IMG/VR virus record: IMGVR_UViG_3300025872_000134
Span: 1-38,450 of that record
Reading direction: 5' to 3' (one strand)
DNA: 38,450 nt
DNA from: a virus
The translations under genes and the position numbers were made by a program. The notes beneath the pieces were generated by a model. The model did no database searches. It was not told the origin of the DNA and worked only from the letters and a program-made list of their open reading frames with translations. Below, one piece after another: positions 17,374 through 26,074 of this stretch; the first letter of the stretch is position 1, and each line of letters opens with the position of its first letter.

Positions 17374-18599
17374 TATGCCATCTTTCCAAATCCCTGAGCC
17401 AAAGCATACGCCACATTACGGTACGTATTCTTTGCGTCGTCAGTGTTCTGCCATTCAGGAAGGGTGCGGAGATACTTGTTCCATTCCCATAGGTCCATCT
17501 GGCGGTACTCGCCAGTCTTGGGGTCCTGATAATTCAACGCTCTGTTCCACTTGTCCTGGGTCCAGTCAATGTTGTTCGGGTCAACAGAAGTTCCTAGGAC
17601 GTTCGCTGTCTGCTGTTTGTAGGCGTACATGGCTGTTTCCACATCCTGCCCCTTGTCCAGAGCGGGTTGAAGGCTGCGGAACTGAGTACGGGCAGATGAA
17701 CGCATGAGGTCTTCCCACTGTGTAGCGCTCTTTGTCCCAGTCATAATTTCTTGGGTCCAGGTGTCAATCTGAGACTGCGAGGGCTTCTGGAAATACGCTG
17801 CTGCTTTGGCGTAAAGGTCACGTGCTACGGAGCCTTGGCGCAGGTCGGCAATACCAGTAGCACCACGCAACTGCGCATCTGCTACCGCTTCCGAGCCAAT
17901 GGCATTTACCAACTGAACATCAGAGTAGTTGAACTTGATGCTGTCTTCAGCCAACTTACGCAGAGTTGCATCAGACAACGCATACCCGTTGGCAAGAGTC
18001 TGTGCCTTGATTGTATCCACCTTTGATGTCACGTTTGTTTCATACGTGGCAGGGTCGGTTGACTGGAGAATCTTAGACTGACGGACGCTCTGCTGAGTGG
18101 TGCGGAACCATCCTGTGTTCTGAAGCGAGGCAGTCAACTTTGCAGAATCGTTGTACCACCCCTCTTTCACAGATTGGTCGATTACTTTCTTGACATCAGG
18201 GTTGTCGTTGTACACATCCCAAAGCGAGCCGAATTCCTTCTGAATAGTTTCTTTCCACTTAGCGGTGTTCGTTTTATCGGCTGTCTTCTTAGGCGCAACC
18301 TTTTTCTTGGCAATCGTCTTCTTTGTGTTCTTCTGCTCTTGACCGACAATGTACTTCAAGCGTGTCTTCAGGTCCCCAAGTTCTTGCTCGGTGTATTCAC
18401 CGTAACCAGGAACAACCCACTTCTTTGTCTTGGTGTTCCACGTTGCTTTATCTGTTGCTGCGAGTTGCTTCTTGGCAGCACCAGGACCTTCCATGTCGGC
18501 AGTTTTCGGGGCGGAGGGCGCAGCGGGCGCATTGGGAACTGTCGTCGTTGTTGTCCCAGGAGTGGGGCTTTGCCCGCCAGTGTTCGTCGGTTCAGCCAT
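17373..18599 (-). CDS. Internal virion / DNA-ejection protein, 408 aa
   Basis: This 408-residue protein has a disordered, Thr/Pro/Ala- then Lys-rich N-terminal 115 residues. A helical body follows, containing FGSLWDVYNDNPDVKKVIDQSVKEGW, NTGWFRTTQQSVRQ, DPATYE and FNYSDVQLVNAIGSEAV. I know that body from internal or minor structural proteins of many environmental actinophages. It is coupled upstream and downstream by TAATG. A role in the inner core or genome-delivery conduit is inferred. Confidence 0.6.
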   Translation of the reverse strand: MAEPTNTGGQSPTPGTTTTTVPNAPAAPSAPKTADMEGPGAAKKQLAATDKATWNTKTKKWVVPGYGEYTEQELGDLKTRLKYIVGQEQKNTKKTIAKKKVAPKKTADKTNTAKWKETIQKEFGSLWDVYNDNPDVKKVIDQSVKEGWYNDSAKLTASLQNTGWFRTTQQSVRQSKILQSTDPATYETNVTSKVDTIKAQTLANGYALSDATLRKLAEDSIKFNYSDVQLVNAIGSEAVADAQLRGATGIADLRQGSVARDLYAKAAAYFQKPSQSQIDTWTQEIMTGTKSATQWEDLMRSSARTQFRSLQPALDKGQDVETAMYAYKQQTANVLGTSVDPNNIDWTQDKWNRALNYQDPKTGEYRQMDLWEWNKYLRTLPEWQNTDDAKNTYRNVAYALAQGFGKMA

Positions 18600-19327
18600 T
18601 ACAAACTTCCCATCAACTGTGAAACATTACTGATTGCGTTCAAATACTTATATGCCTCTGTATCCGCTCCATACTGTTGCTCGATACGGCTCTGGAAGAA
18701 AGTATCTGCACCAGGAGCAGCCATCCCCCCGCCAGTGGCTGCGCTACGTTGCGCACCCTGATACGCAGAAGCAAAACGGTTTGCCTCATCCTCAGACAAC
18801 TTACGCCCAATAGTAGAAAGGGCTGTCTTCTGTGCGATTGAAACAAGGTCCTTTGTGTTGGCAACGTATTGGCTGGCGCTGCTGCTTACACCATTCGAGA
18901 TTGGTGCCTTGGCAATAGTGTTGAGAACAGTTTTCCAATCTACGCCTTTGAGGTTTGCAACATAAAGAAGGCTGCTCATAGCCGTACGGTCAGCATCTCC
19001 TAAACCGCCTTCGCGCTCTTTACCTGCGTACCATCCACGAGAATAAAGAATCTTTGTAATCTTCTCTCTGTCGATATCGTTATACCCTGCAAGGATTTGA
19101 CCAGGTTCATTATTTAGGTCATAAAAATCTCTTACAGTTCCATCAACATCAACAATGCCAAAAGACGTCGCACCTTTATCAGCGGCGGCACGTTGGTTGG
19201 GTGGAATGTAATCAAGTGATACTCCGGTGCTTCCACTAGAAGACGACCCTCCCCACGGGATGCCATGCTTCTTCATGTATTCCTCAGGAGTAAGTTCACT
19301 ATCTGGTTTTGGATTTTGTTCAGCCAT
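18599..19327 (-). CDS. Internal virion protein, 242 aa
   Basis: This 242-residue product has an N-terminal low-complexity segment (GGSSSSGSTG). Its core contains KITKILYSRGWYAGKEREGGLGDADRTAMSSLLYVANLKG and later KLSEDEANRFASAYQGAQRSAA. That core resembles the helical repeats found in minor capsid or internal proteins of related phages. Both ends overlap neighbours by TAATG. No catalytic motif is visible. Confidence 0.55.
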   Translation of the reverse strand: MAEQNPKPDSELTPEEYMKKHGIPWGGSSSSGSTGVSLDYIPPNQRAAADKGATSFGIVDVDGTVRDFYDLNNEPGQILAGYNDIDREKITKILYSRGWYAGKEREGGLGDADRTAMSSLLYVANLKGVDWKTVLNTIAKAPISNGVSSSASQYVANTKDLVSIAQKTALSTIGRKLSEDEANRFASAYQGAQRSAATGGGMAAPGADTFFQSRIEQQYGADTEAYKYLNAISNVSQLMGSL

Positions 19328-22300
19328 TAGTCAATCTCCAGTGAAAGAAGCCTGTCAAACACCCTAGCAAATTCAGGGTATTTAGTTGAAATAGCATCTG
19401 CATACGAGTTTAGATACTCATGCAAATCAGAAAGTTTGTCTGACTTCAGCGAGGCATATCCTCGACGGTTTGCCTCCATCAGCGCAGCATTACGAATTTG
19501 TTCGTAATACCTCACCCCCTTAGCAACAGGGTTATTTTCAAGGTCGGTACGCTGCGCCGCCTCAAACAACTTGCTGATAGCACGGTCCGTCTTATTGGGG
19601 TCGTACGCCATTTCCTTGAAACCAGGGTACTTGTCCTCAATCTTAGTGCGGTACTGCTGCAGATAGGCGCGTTCCTGCTGGTTGATATTTGGACCCAAAT
19701 GCTCCCGCATATCCTTGTAATAAGCCATACCAATAGAACGCTCAGATGCAGCCAGCAACTCCTCTGCCGTCAACTTCTTACGTAGACCAGTCTGAACTTG
19801 GCGGGAGAACACCTCAAAGTCCATGCTTGTTCCGACAGGTCCGAAATATCCAGCAACGTCCTTATATTGGCGGAACAGACTTTGATTCGTTCGTTCAAAC
19901 TTGCCGAACTCTGCTGATGTTTCTAGCCCGCCAGCCTCGGACACGGTCTTGTTGCCAAGATATGTAAAAGCGTCTTCACCGAAAATCTCGATAAACCTCA
20001 GAGCGGCAGTGTCGTAGTTTATTTCCTGAAGGGAACGCAACGCTTTTGCCAGGTTGTCTACGTGGACATCTCCTGCTTTTGTGCTTACTTTCAGGTCAAT
20101 GGTTCCAGAAGCAGGTCCGGTGAACTGTGAAACACCACGCAGAACAACAAGATACCTAGCCTTATCTTTAGCGTCTTGAAGCATTTTGTCGCGCTGGTCA
20201 GGAATAGAAAGGTCATAGTCGCCTGTGGCGGCAAGAGCCTGCATTACTTCAGCATACGTTGTAGCAAAATACTTTCCGTTAGTGTTTCCAGTGACGCCAT
20301 CATAAATTTTACGTACCCATGACGGTGCAAGCGCGTCAGTGAGGTTTGTGCGTTCTCCGTACGGCATTGTCATTTTGCGTACAAAGTCAAAGTTGGGGGA
20401 GTCTGGGGTGATTGCCGACATAGCCATCGTTGCGAATGGTCCAAGTCCGGGACGGACATCAAGACCCATGGCGATGCCTTTGACGGAGGCGACAATCCCT
20501 GCGTTCATCCCAGTGAACATCTTTGCCAGCGGTCCAGTCAGCGGGATAGCAAACGACCATTGCCCTGTGCCTTGGTCCTTGAAGATGAAGCCGCGACCAT
20601 CACCATCAGGGTCAAAGTCTTTTCCACCTTCCCAAAGCAACTGCATCTTCCGCAGGTTCTTTGCGTTTGGAAGGTATCCAAGTTCTCCACCAGCAACCGG
20701 GGCGGTTGCGAAACGTGCCATACGTCCAATGAATTCAGCCCACTGTTGACCGAACGGGCTGATAGCCCTCATCACATCTGTACCGTTGCGACGCTCAACA
20801 GCGTTGTACACAATCTTTTGGTATTCGTCAAGCGCTGCGCCAGCAGCATGAGAAGACACTTCCTCTGGCGTCAAAGTTCCATAAAGTTTTTGTGGGTTTG
20901 CCTGAAGGTCTTTCAGTTTTGCCCATAGTTCTTCACCAAGATATTTTGCTGGTTCAGCGTGGCTGTTTTCAATGTTACGAATAATTGTGTTGAGACCAGC
21001 CTCATCCATTGACGGAGCCAATTTGCCAACCCAGTCGTAGTATTGGCTGCGGAACATAGGTGAACGTTCAAGGGTGGAAATGGGTTTGTTGTACAAGTAT
21101 GTGTAGAACTTGTTCATCAACGTGTCCATCGAGTTTCTCAGCAGGTCCGCTGCAGGGCTGCGCGGGTCGCGGATTTCACCAACCTGATAACGCGGCATAC
21201 GGGGGTCCATGTATATACGCTCGTCATGTAGTAGGCGTTCAAGCGCAACAGAGTTATCTCCATAACCATCAAATGCGTAAGGGCTAATAACAGCCTTTAC
21301 AGCGCCACTGTCGGTCTCAATGATTTCTTCGACACGACCCAGGTATGTGGTTCTAATCTTCTTACCGTCGACGTTACGAATGTCGCGCACTTCTACACGC
21401 CCGCCAACTTCGATATTCCCACGAAGGTTGCGCACGTTGATTTCTTCTGTTGAGTTCTTCAACATACCCAAGCCAACAACATCAAGAAGTTCTGGGTGGT
21501 CGCCAGTTACAGTAGAAAGGCGCTGCTGATTTGTTTCCAACAAATTGCGCAAGTTTTGGTCTACCGACAAGTCAATAGATTCATACGAAGTGGTTCGTGC
21601 TACACGATTATAAACAGGTTGTCCGTTGTCCCACGATGTTTTCATCGTTCTATACCAACGCATAGCGTCAGGGTCGCCATCTTTTATCATCTGCATGATT
21701 TCGTCGATGGTCTTTCCTTGAGCCATCATGCGTGTATCCCACGATGCGTTCAATTTTCCTAGTTCGTCACCATGCGCACGTGCTACGTCTGTTGACACTT
21801 CGTCAGCGTGGCGTTCATACTGCTTGAATATGTTGAGCCTTGCGGCTCGGCGTTGTGTGGCAAGAGGGTCCTTGTACACAGCGGAAACCATGTCACTAGT
21901 AGCAATACGGTGAGCCTGCTGTGCATCATCGAGAACACCTGCTGCTCCTAGAACGTTCCAATCCTGATTGAGAAGGTCCCCCTTCCCCGATTTCGATGTA
22001 GCAAATTCCCACCACTGAAATGGGTGGAAGAAAGGATTAGCGGATTCCGCCTTACCGGACATCCAAATTGAAAGTTGGGAGTCAATGGTGTTTCGTACAA
22101 AGTTGCCGAGTGTTGCAACAATAAGTTTGCGCCACACGTTTTCTTGTACAAATTCGACAGCCCTAAACGGCAGGCGCAGTTGACCAGCATTACGAAGTGC
22201 GTCAATATTGGGGTCTTTCTTTACCCACAACCAGTTATATTGGTTGGTGAGTCTGCGGAATTGGCGCACATCAGGAACGTGAAATTCCCTTGTTGCAAGT

Positions 22301-23856
22301 TCGGATGCAAGCGTTCCACTAACAAAGTTTTCTCCTGCGGCATCATCAGGAAGACCCTTTACTTTGTTGTACAAACCATAGTCGGTTGCGTTGCCAAGTT
22401 CATCGGCGGCGAACATACTGACTTTTTCTTTGTAGTATTTCATGCCATCATGTACAGCATCGACTATTGCTCGGTGTGAACCGCCTCTTACCAGAGCGTC
22501 TTTAGCCTCTAGTTCAAGGTCGTCGTAGAACGAAGTAATCTTTGCATCGTTTGGGTTGACAAGAAGTTCACCAGCGCGGTTGATAAAATTACGACGAACT
22601 TCAGGGTCGCTCTTGAACAACTTCAATGTTCTGTCAAGTGTGTCGATTTGTTGAATTTGTTCGCGTGGAGTTTCAGCCTGTGACAAGTTGATTGACTTAC
22701 GCGGAATCTTTGACCATGCTCGGGAAACTTGCTTACCGCCAGGGATGTTCCTAAGAAGTTCATCACGTTGCGCAAGCGATGTGTAATACCTACGCCCGCC
22801 AATAATGTTTGATGTATCTGTTATTTCTGTTCCAAGAACATCAAGCAGTTCACCCATTACTTTTTCTGGGGTGTCAGCCTTGGTGAGACGCATTACTGTG
22901 GCAGGGTCAAGTTTCTTTCCCCACAAGTCCCATGTTTCAGCAAAGTCTGTTGTTTGCGCAGTACGGTCAACAATGCGTCGACCGAATCCTGTTGTGAAGA
23001 AGCGATTTGCTTTACCGAAATCAACAGAGTTGTGAACAAGACCTGCTTCAGCCTTTAGTGCTTCACGTTCTGCTTTAGTGAGTTTGGTAATCCCAATTTC
23101 TTTGGAACCGCGACCTACATATCTAGATGCATTAGCGAACTTTGATAGGACTGTTCCTGCTTCTCCTGCTTCATCAAGTGCGCGGGCTACTTTCCCTGCT
23201 CTGCCGATAATGGAGAATGGGTCTGCACCGATTGTTACTCCAGCGTCAATAGCGCCAGAAAGAACACGATATGGGATTGTGTCTTCTTTCAAGAACGTTG
23301 TTGCAAGACCACGTCCAATAGTGAAGGCATGACCGTCAATCTCTCCTCGATAGCGGCGAGCGCGTTCTTCTTGAAGTGACTTAGCCCTTCCACCCATGAA
23401 CAAACCAGTTCCAGATTCATCGCCATTGGCAATCATTGAACCAAGGTCGGTAGAAATAAACCATCCGCCAACGTCGTCGTTCTTGTCGAACATCTGAGCG
23501 ACGCCGCCTTGAACAAACTGTGGTATGAAGTTGAGACCAGCAAAGGAATAGCGTGAACCAGTCTTCAACGCGCTACGAAATTTATCTCCAAGTGTTTGGT
23601 GTTTCTTGGCTTGCTGACCGCGTGTATCAACAGATGGGACAACCCCTGTTTTAGCGATGGCAGCAATTTGTTCATCAGAAAGTTCACCCTTGGCGGCGGC
23701 AAGTTTCACACCAGGCTGGAGAAATGGGTATTGCCTGTGGATGTCACCAACTCTTTTAGCGAGTTGTTCTGTGGCGGATGCGCGATACTGTTCACGCATA
23801 CGTTCTTCCTGGGCAATAGTTGTCCAGATTGCGTCATACAACTGTGGGTTTGTCAT
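19327..23856 (-). CDS. Giant internal virion (ejection) protein, 1509 aa
   Basis: At 1509 residues this is the largest product in the window. It is rich in charged helices and holds short hydrophobic patches (SFAIPLTGPLAKMFTGMNAGIVASVKGIAMGL, about 1100-1135). The region FGQQWAEFIGRMARFATAPVAGGELGYLPN resembles parts of large phage internal proteins and polyvalent proteins. I see no lytic transglycosylase, protease or nuclease signature. Its place between portal and scaffold, with no tape-measure gene elsewhere, supports a podovirus-type ejection protein. The TAATG overlaps at both ends mean it is translated together with its partners. Confidence 0.65.
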   Translation of the reverse strand: MTNPQLYDAIWTTIAQEERMREQYRASATEQLAKRVGDIHRQYPFLQPGVKLAAAKGELSDEQIAAIAKTGVVPSVDTRGQQAKKHQTLGDKFRSALKTGSRYSFAGLNFIPQFVQGGVAQMFDKNDDVGGWFISTDLGSMIANGDESGTGLFMGGRAKSLQEERARRYRGEIDGHAFTIGRGLATTFLKEDTIPYRVLSGAIDAGVTIGADPFSIIGRAGKVARALDEAGEAGTVLSKFANASRYVGRGSKEIGITKLTKAEREALKAEAGLVHNSVDFGKANRFFTTGFGRRIVDRTAQTTDFAETWDLWGKKLDPATVMRLTKADTPEKVMGELLDVLGTEITDTSNIIGGRRYYTSLAQRDELLRNIPGGKQVSRAWSKIPRKSINLSQAETPREQIQQIDTLDRTLKLFKSDPEVRRNFINRAGELLVNPNDAKITSFYDDLELEAKDALVRGGSHRAIVDAVHDGMKYYKEKVSMFAADELGNATDYGLYNKVKGLPDDAAGENFVSGTLASELATREFHVPDVRQFRRLTNQYNWLWVKKDPNIDALRNAGQLRLPFRAVEFVQENVWRKLIVATLGNFVRNTIDSQLSIWMSGKAESANPFFHPFQWWEFATSKSGKGDLLNQDWNVLGAAGVLDDAQQAHRIATSDMVSAVYKDPLATQRRAARLNIFKQYERHADEVSTDVARAHGDELGKLNASWDTRMMAQGKTIDEIMQMIKDGDPDAMRWYRTMKTSWDNGQPVYNRVARTTSYESIDLSVDQNLRNLLETNQQRLSTVTGDHPELLDVVGLGMLKNSTEEINVRNLRGNIEVGGRVEVRDIRNVDGKKIRTTYLGRVEEIIETDSGAVKAVISPYAFDGYGDNSVALERLLHDERIYMDPRMPRYQVGEIRDPRSPAADLLRNSMDTLMNKFYTYLYNKPISTLERSPMFRSQYYDWVGKLAPSMDEAGLNTIIRNIENSHAEPAKYLGEELWAKLKDLQANPQKLYGTLTPEEVSSHAAGAALDEYQKIVYNAVERRNGTDVMRAISPFGQQWAEFIGRMARFATAPVAGGELGYLPNAKNLRKMQLLWEGGKDFDPDGDGRGFIFKDQGTGQWSFAIPLTGPLAKMFTGMNAGIVASVKGIAMGLDVRPGLGPFATMAMSAITPDSPNFDFVRKMTMPYGERTNLTDALAPSWVRKIYDGVTGNTNGKYFATTYAEVMQALAATGDYDLSIPDQRDKMLQDAKDKARYLVVLRGVSQFTGPASGTIDLKVSTKAGDVHVDNLAKALRSLQEINYDTAALRFIEIFGEDAFTYLGNKTVSEAGGLETSAEFGKFERTNQSLFRQYKDVAGYFGPVGTSMDFEVFSRQVQTGLRKKLTAEELLAASERSIGMAYYKDMREHLGPNINQQERAYLQQYRTKIEDKYPGFKEMAYDPNKTDRAISKLFEAAQRTDLENNPVAKGVRYYEQIRNAALMEANRRGYASLKSDKLSDLHEYLNSYADAISTKYPEFARVFDRLLSLEID

Positions 23857-24224
23857 TACTGCCCGTCGTACTTGATGGCGGAAAGAAGCGAGGCAAGGTC
23901 GTCGTTGGGAAACATCTGGTATAGGGCGTTCAGTTCCTCAATAACAGGATTTGCCATATCGAGAATCATCGGGGAGTTGTTCATCATTGGCATCAAAGTG
24001 TCTTGGGGGCGTTGCGTTGGTGCGGCAAGGTCAACAACCTGACCAGGGGTGGGGCGTTGAACGGGCTGCTGAGGCGCTGCTGCAGTAGGAGGTGGACCCA
24101 TCGGCACGGCACGTTGAGCATCCATCTGCTGTTTTGCTGCGCCGTAGGTTTGCCCTTTAGCGGTTGTTGCAGCCATCTTCGCGGCAGGGTTTTGAAGGTC
24201 GGTGCGGTTGGCGTAATCAGCCAT
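23856..24224 (-). CDS. Pro/Gln/Ala-rich protein next to portal
   Basis: This is a 122-residue, mostly disordered protein (VPMGPPPTAAAPQQPVQRPTPG) with a C-terminal helix VIEELNALYQMFPNDDLASLLSAI. It starts 2 bases after the portal stop with CGGAGG upstream and ends overlapping the giant protein start. Such linkers may join the portal to the inner core. No family is recognised. Confidence 0.55.
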   Translation of the reverse strand: MADYANRTDLQNPAAKMAATTAKGQTYGAAKQQMDAQRAVPMGPPPTAAAPQQPVQRPTPGQVVDLAAPTQRPQDTLMPMMNNSPMILDMANPVIEELNALYQMFPNDDLASLLSAIKYDGQ

Positions 24225-24226
24225 TG

Positions 24227-26053
24227 TTATCCTCCGAGACGACTAGCGAGACTCAATACGGAACCAGGGGATGATGGTGCTGCCATAGCCCCAGGCTGAG
24301 GACCACCTCCACCCAATCCGGCAAGCATCGAGTTCAGGTCTTGCGGTGCTGCGGGCTGCTGTTCTGCACCCATTCCGGGGGTGGCAAGACCAGGCATTGT
24401 TTCGGGTGCGCCTGCGGGAGCCTGTGCAGCCTGACGTGCTTGCGCTCGTTTCTGTGCTGATTGGATAGCGGCAGGGAGACTCATCTTGTTTGATGCGACA
24501 AGTTCTGCGATGTATGCCAAATCATCTGGCTGGTACGGTCCGTTCGGGTCTGCAGCCTGCGCCTGGATGGAGGACAGAAGTGCTGCTTCAATTCCTTCTG
24601 CGACGATACGGTCGCGCTCCAGTTCGGGGTCGGCAATCAGCGGGTCTGCTTCACGGGCTGATTCCTTCGACATGAGACCTGTACCGAGGCGCTGTCCAAG
24701 TCCGACGATGAGGCTGTTGACATCTGAACCTGATGCGGGGTACGAAACAAAGTGGGTGTCTGTTTCCCACAGTTTATTCGGGGTGTAGTCCTTCTTTCCA
24801 CCACCGAATCCTGTGATGAAATACGACTTGGGGGTGTTACCCCAGTATGCACGTTCTGTTGCGATAGCAACCTTGTTCTCCTCTTTCAGTGAGGATTCAA
24901 AGATTGCTTGTGCTTCTTGTACGCGGAAGTCAATTGTTGCGGAAAGGATGGATTCTCCACGGCGTCCTGTGCGGATGTTGCTTGCGGATTCTCCGCCGAA
25001 TTCTGCGGGGATTGCACCTTCAAGACGTTCCTGTCGTTCAAGTCTGTCCAGTGCGACATCTGTCTTGTATCCGGGTGCAAGTTGGAACTGCTGGATATCT
25101 CCACCCTTGACAACACCCAACTGACCCAACTTGCCGTCGGCTACCTGGATTACTTCGGGGTTTTCTCCGGGTCGGGCGATGAGGTATTCGTCGGGGAAGA
25201 TGCCTCGTTCGATAGCGATTTCGGTGAGAGCCTGGAGACGGGCGCGAGTGAAGTAGGTGTTGAGCATTCCGTCGAACTGACCCTTGGGTCGGTCAAGGGT
25301 GATGCGCTGCGGAACGATTGCGAGCGGCATACCTGTACGGTTGATGATGCGTTCCAGTTCAACAATTTCTTTGCCCTGGTATTCGGCACCAGACTGCCAG
25401 TCCTTCTTGTCCTGTCCGATGACGGCGACAACAAGTTCGTCGGCTGAGGCGTATTCGATAAGGGTGAAGACGGTGTCGGCGGAAATTTTGCCCATGCGGA
25501 GTTGACCGATGACGGCGTGTCCGTAGTTACGGATAAGCCAGTCTGCGGACTTGGTGTAGGTGAAGATGCAGTCGTCGGGGATGGGGTCGTCTGGGTCGTC
25601 ACGGAATGATGGGAATGTGTCCAGCGGGTTGCGGATGTGCCACTTAGGGGTGAGGTTTTTGAAATCAGGTTTGATGATGACTGGGCTGTTTGAGTATGCG
25701 AGCAGGTGACGTGCGCGGCGGCGCATCTTCATGTTCATCCTGTTCTCATCCCATATGTTGAGTAGCGCCCGCTTGCGGTCACGTGCCAACCCCATTGAAC
25801 GTTCCTGTCCGTCTTTCATTGGGGGGAAGTACGGCATTGGCATGGTTGACGCAACACGTGTAGACATCTGGTCTAGACCTTGAGTCAGCAGTGATGCGAC
25901 GCTGGAAACAGAGTTACGGTCCAGTTCGTTGAGTGGGACGATGATGTCGCCGTTGGCGTGGTCGCGGACGCGACGCATTTGGGCAAGCACAGGACCTTGT
26001 CCAACTACTCGTTCAAGATACAGTGCGTGAATTTCCTCGACGGTGATTGCCAT
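24227..26053 (-). CDS. Portal protein
   Basis: This protein is 608 residues long, counted from ATG 26053; a GTG four codons earlier (26065) is the alternative and neither has a clear ribosome-binding site. It has the helical wing and clip pattern of portals: NSVSSVASLLTQGLDQMSTRVASTMPMPYFPP, RRRARHLLAYSNSPVIIKP, PLDTFPSFRDDPDDPIPDDCIFTYTKSADWL. A Pro/Ala/Gln-rich C-terminal tail ends at about 608. It follows the terminase at 21 bases and would form the dodecameric DNA channel at the capsid vertex. Confidence 0.8.
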   Translation of the reverse strand: MAITVEEIHALYLERVVGQGPVLAQMRRVRDHANGDIIVPLNELDRNSVSSVASLLTQGLDQMSTRVASTMPMPYFPPMKDGQERSMGLARDRKRALLNIWDENRMNMKMRRRARHLLAYSNSPVIIKPDFKNLTPKWHIRNPLDTFPSFRDDPDDPIPDDCIFTYTKSADWLIRNYGHAVIGQLRMGKISADTVFTLIEYASADELVVAVIGQDKKDWQSGAEYQGKEIVELERIINRTGMPLAIVPQRITLDRPKGQFDGMLNTYFTRARLQALTEIAIERGIFPDEYLIARPGENPEVIQVADGKLGQLGVVKGGDIQQFQLAPGYKTDVALDRLERQERLEGAIPAEFGGESASNIRTGRRGESILSATIDFRVQEAQAIFESSLKEENKVAIATERAYWGNTPKSYFITGFGGGKKDYTPNKLWETDTHFVSYPASGSDVNSLIVGLGQRLGTGLMSKESAREADPLIADPELERDRIVAEGIEAALLSSIQAQAADPNGPYQPDDLAYIAELVASNKMSLPAAIQSAQKRAQARQAAQAPAGAPETMPGLATPGMGAEQQPAAPQDLNSMLAGLGGGGPQPGAMAAPSSPGSVLSLASRLGG

Positions 26054-26074
26054 GATGTGTGACACTCTACACTA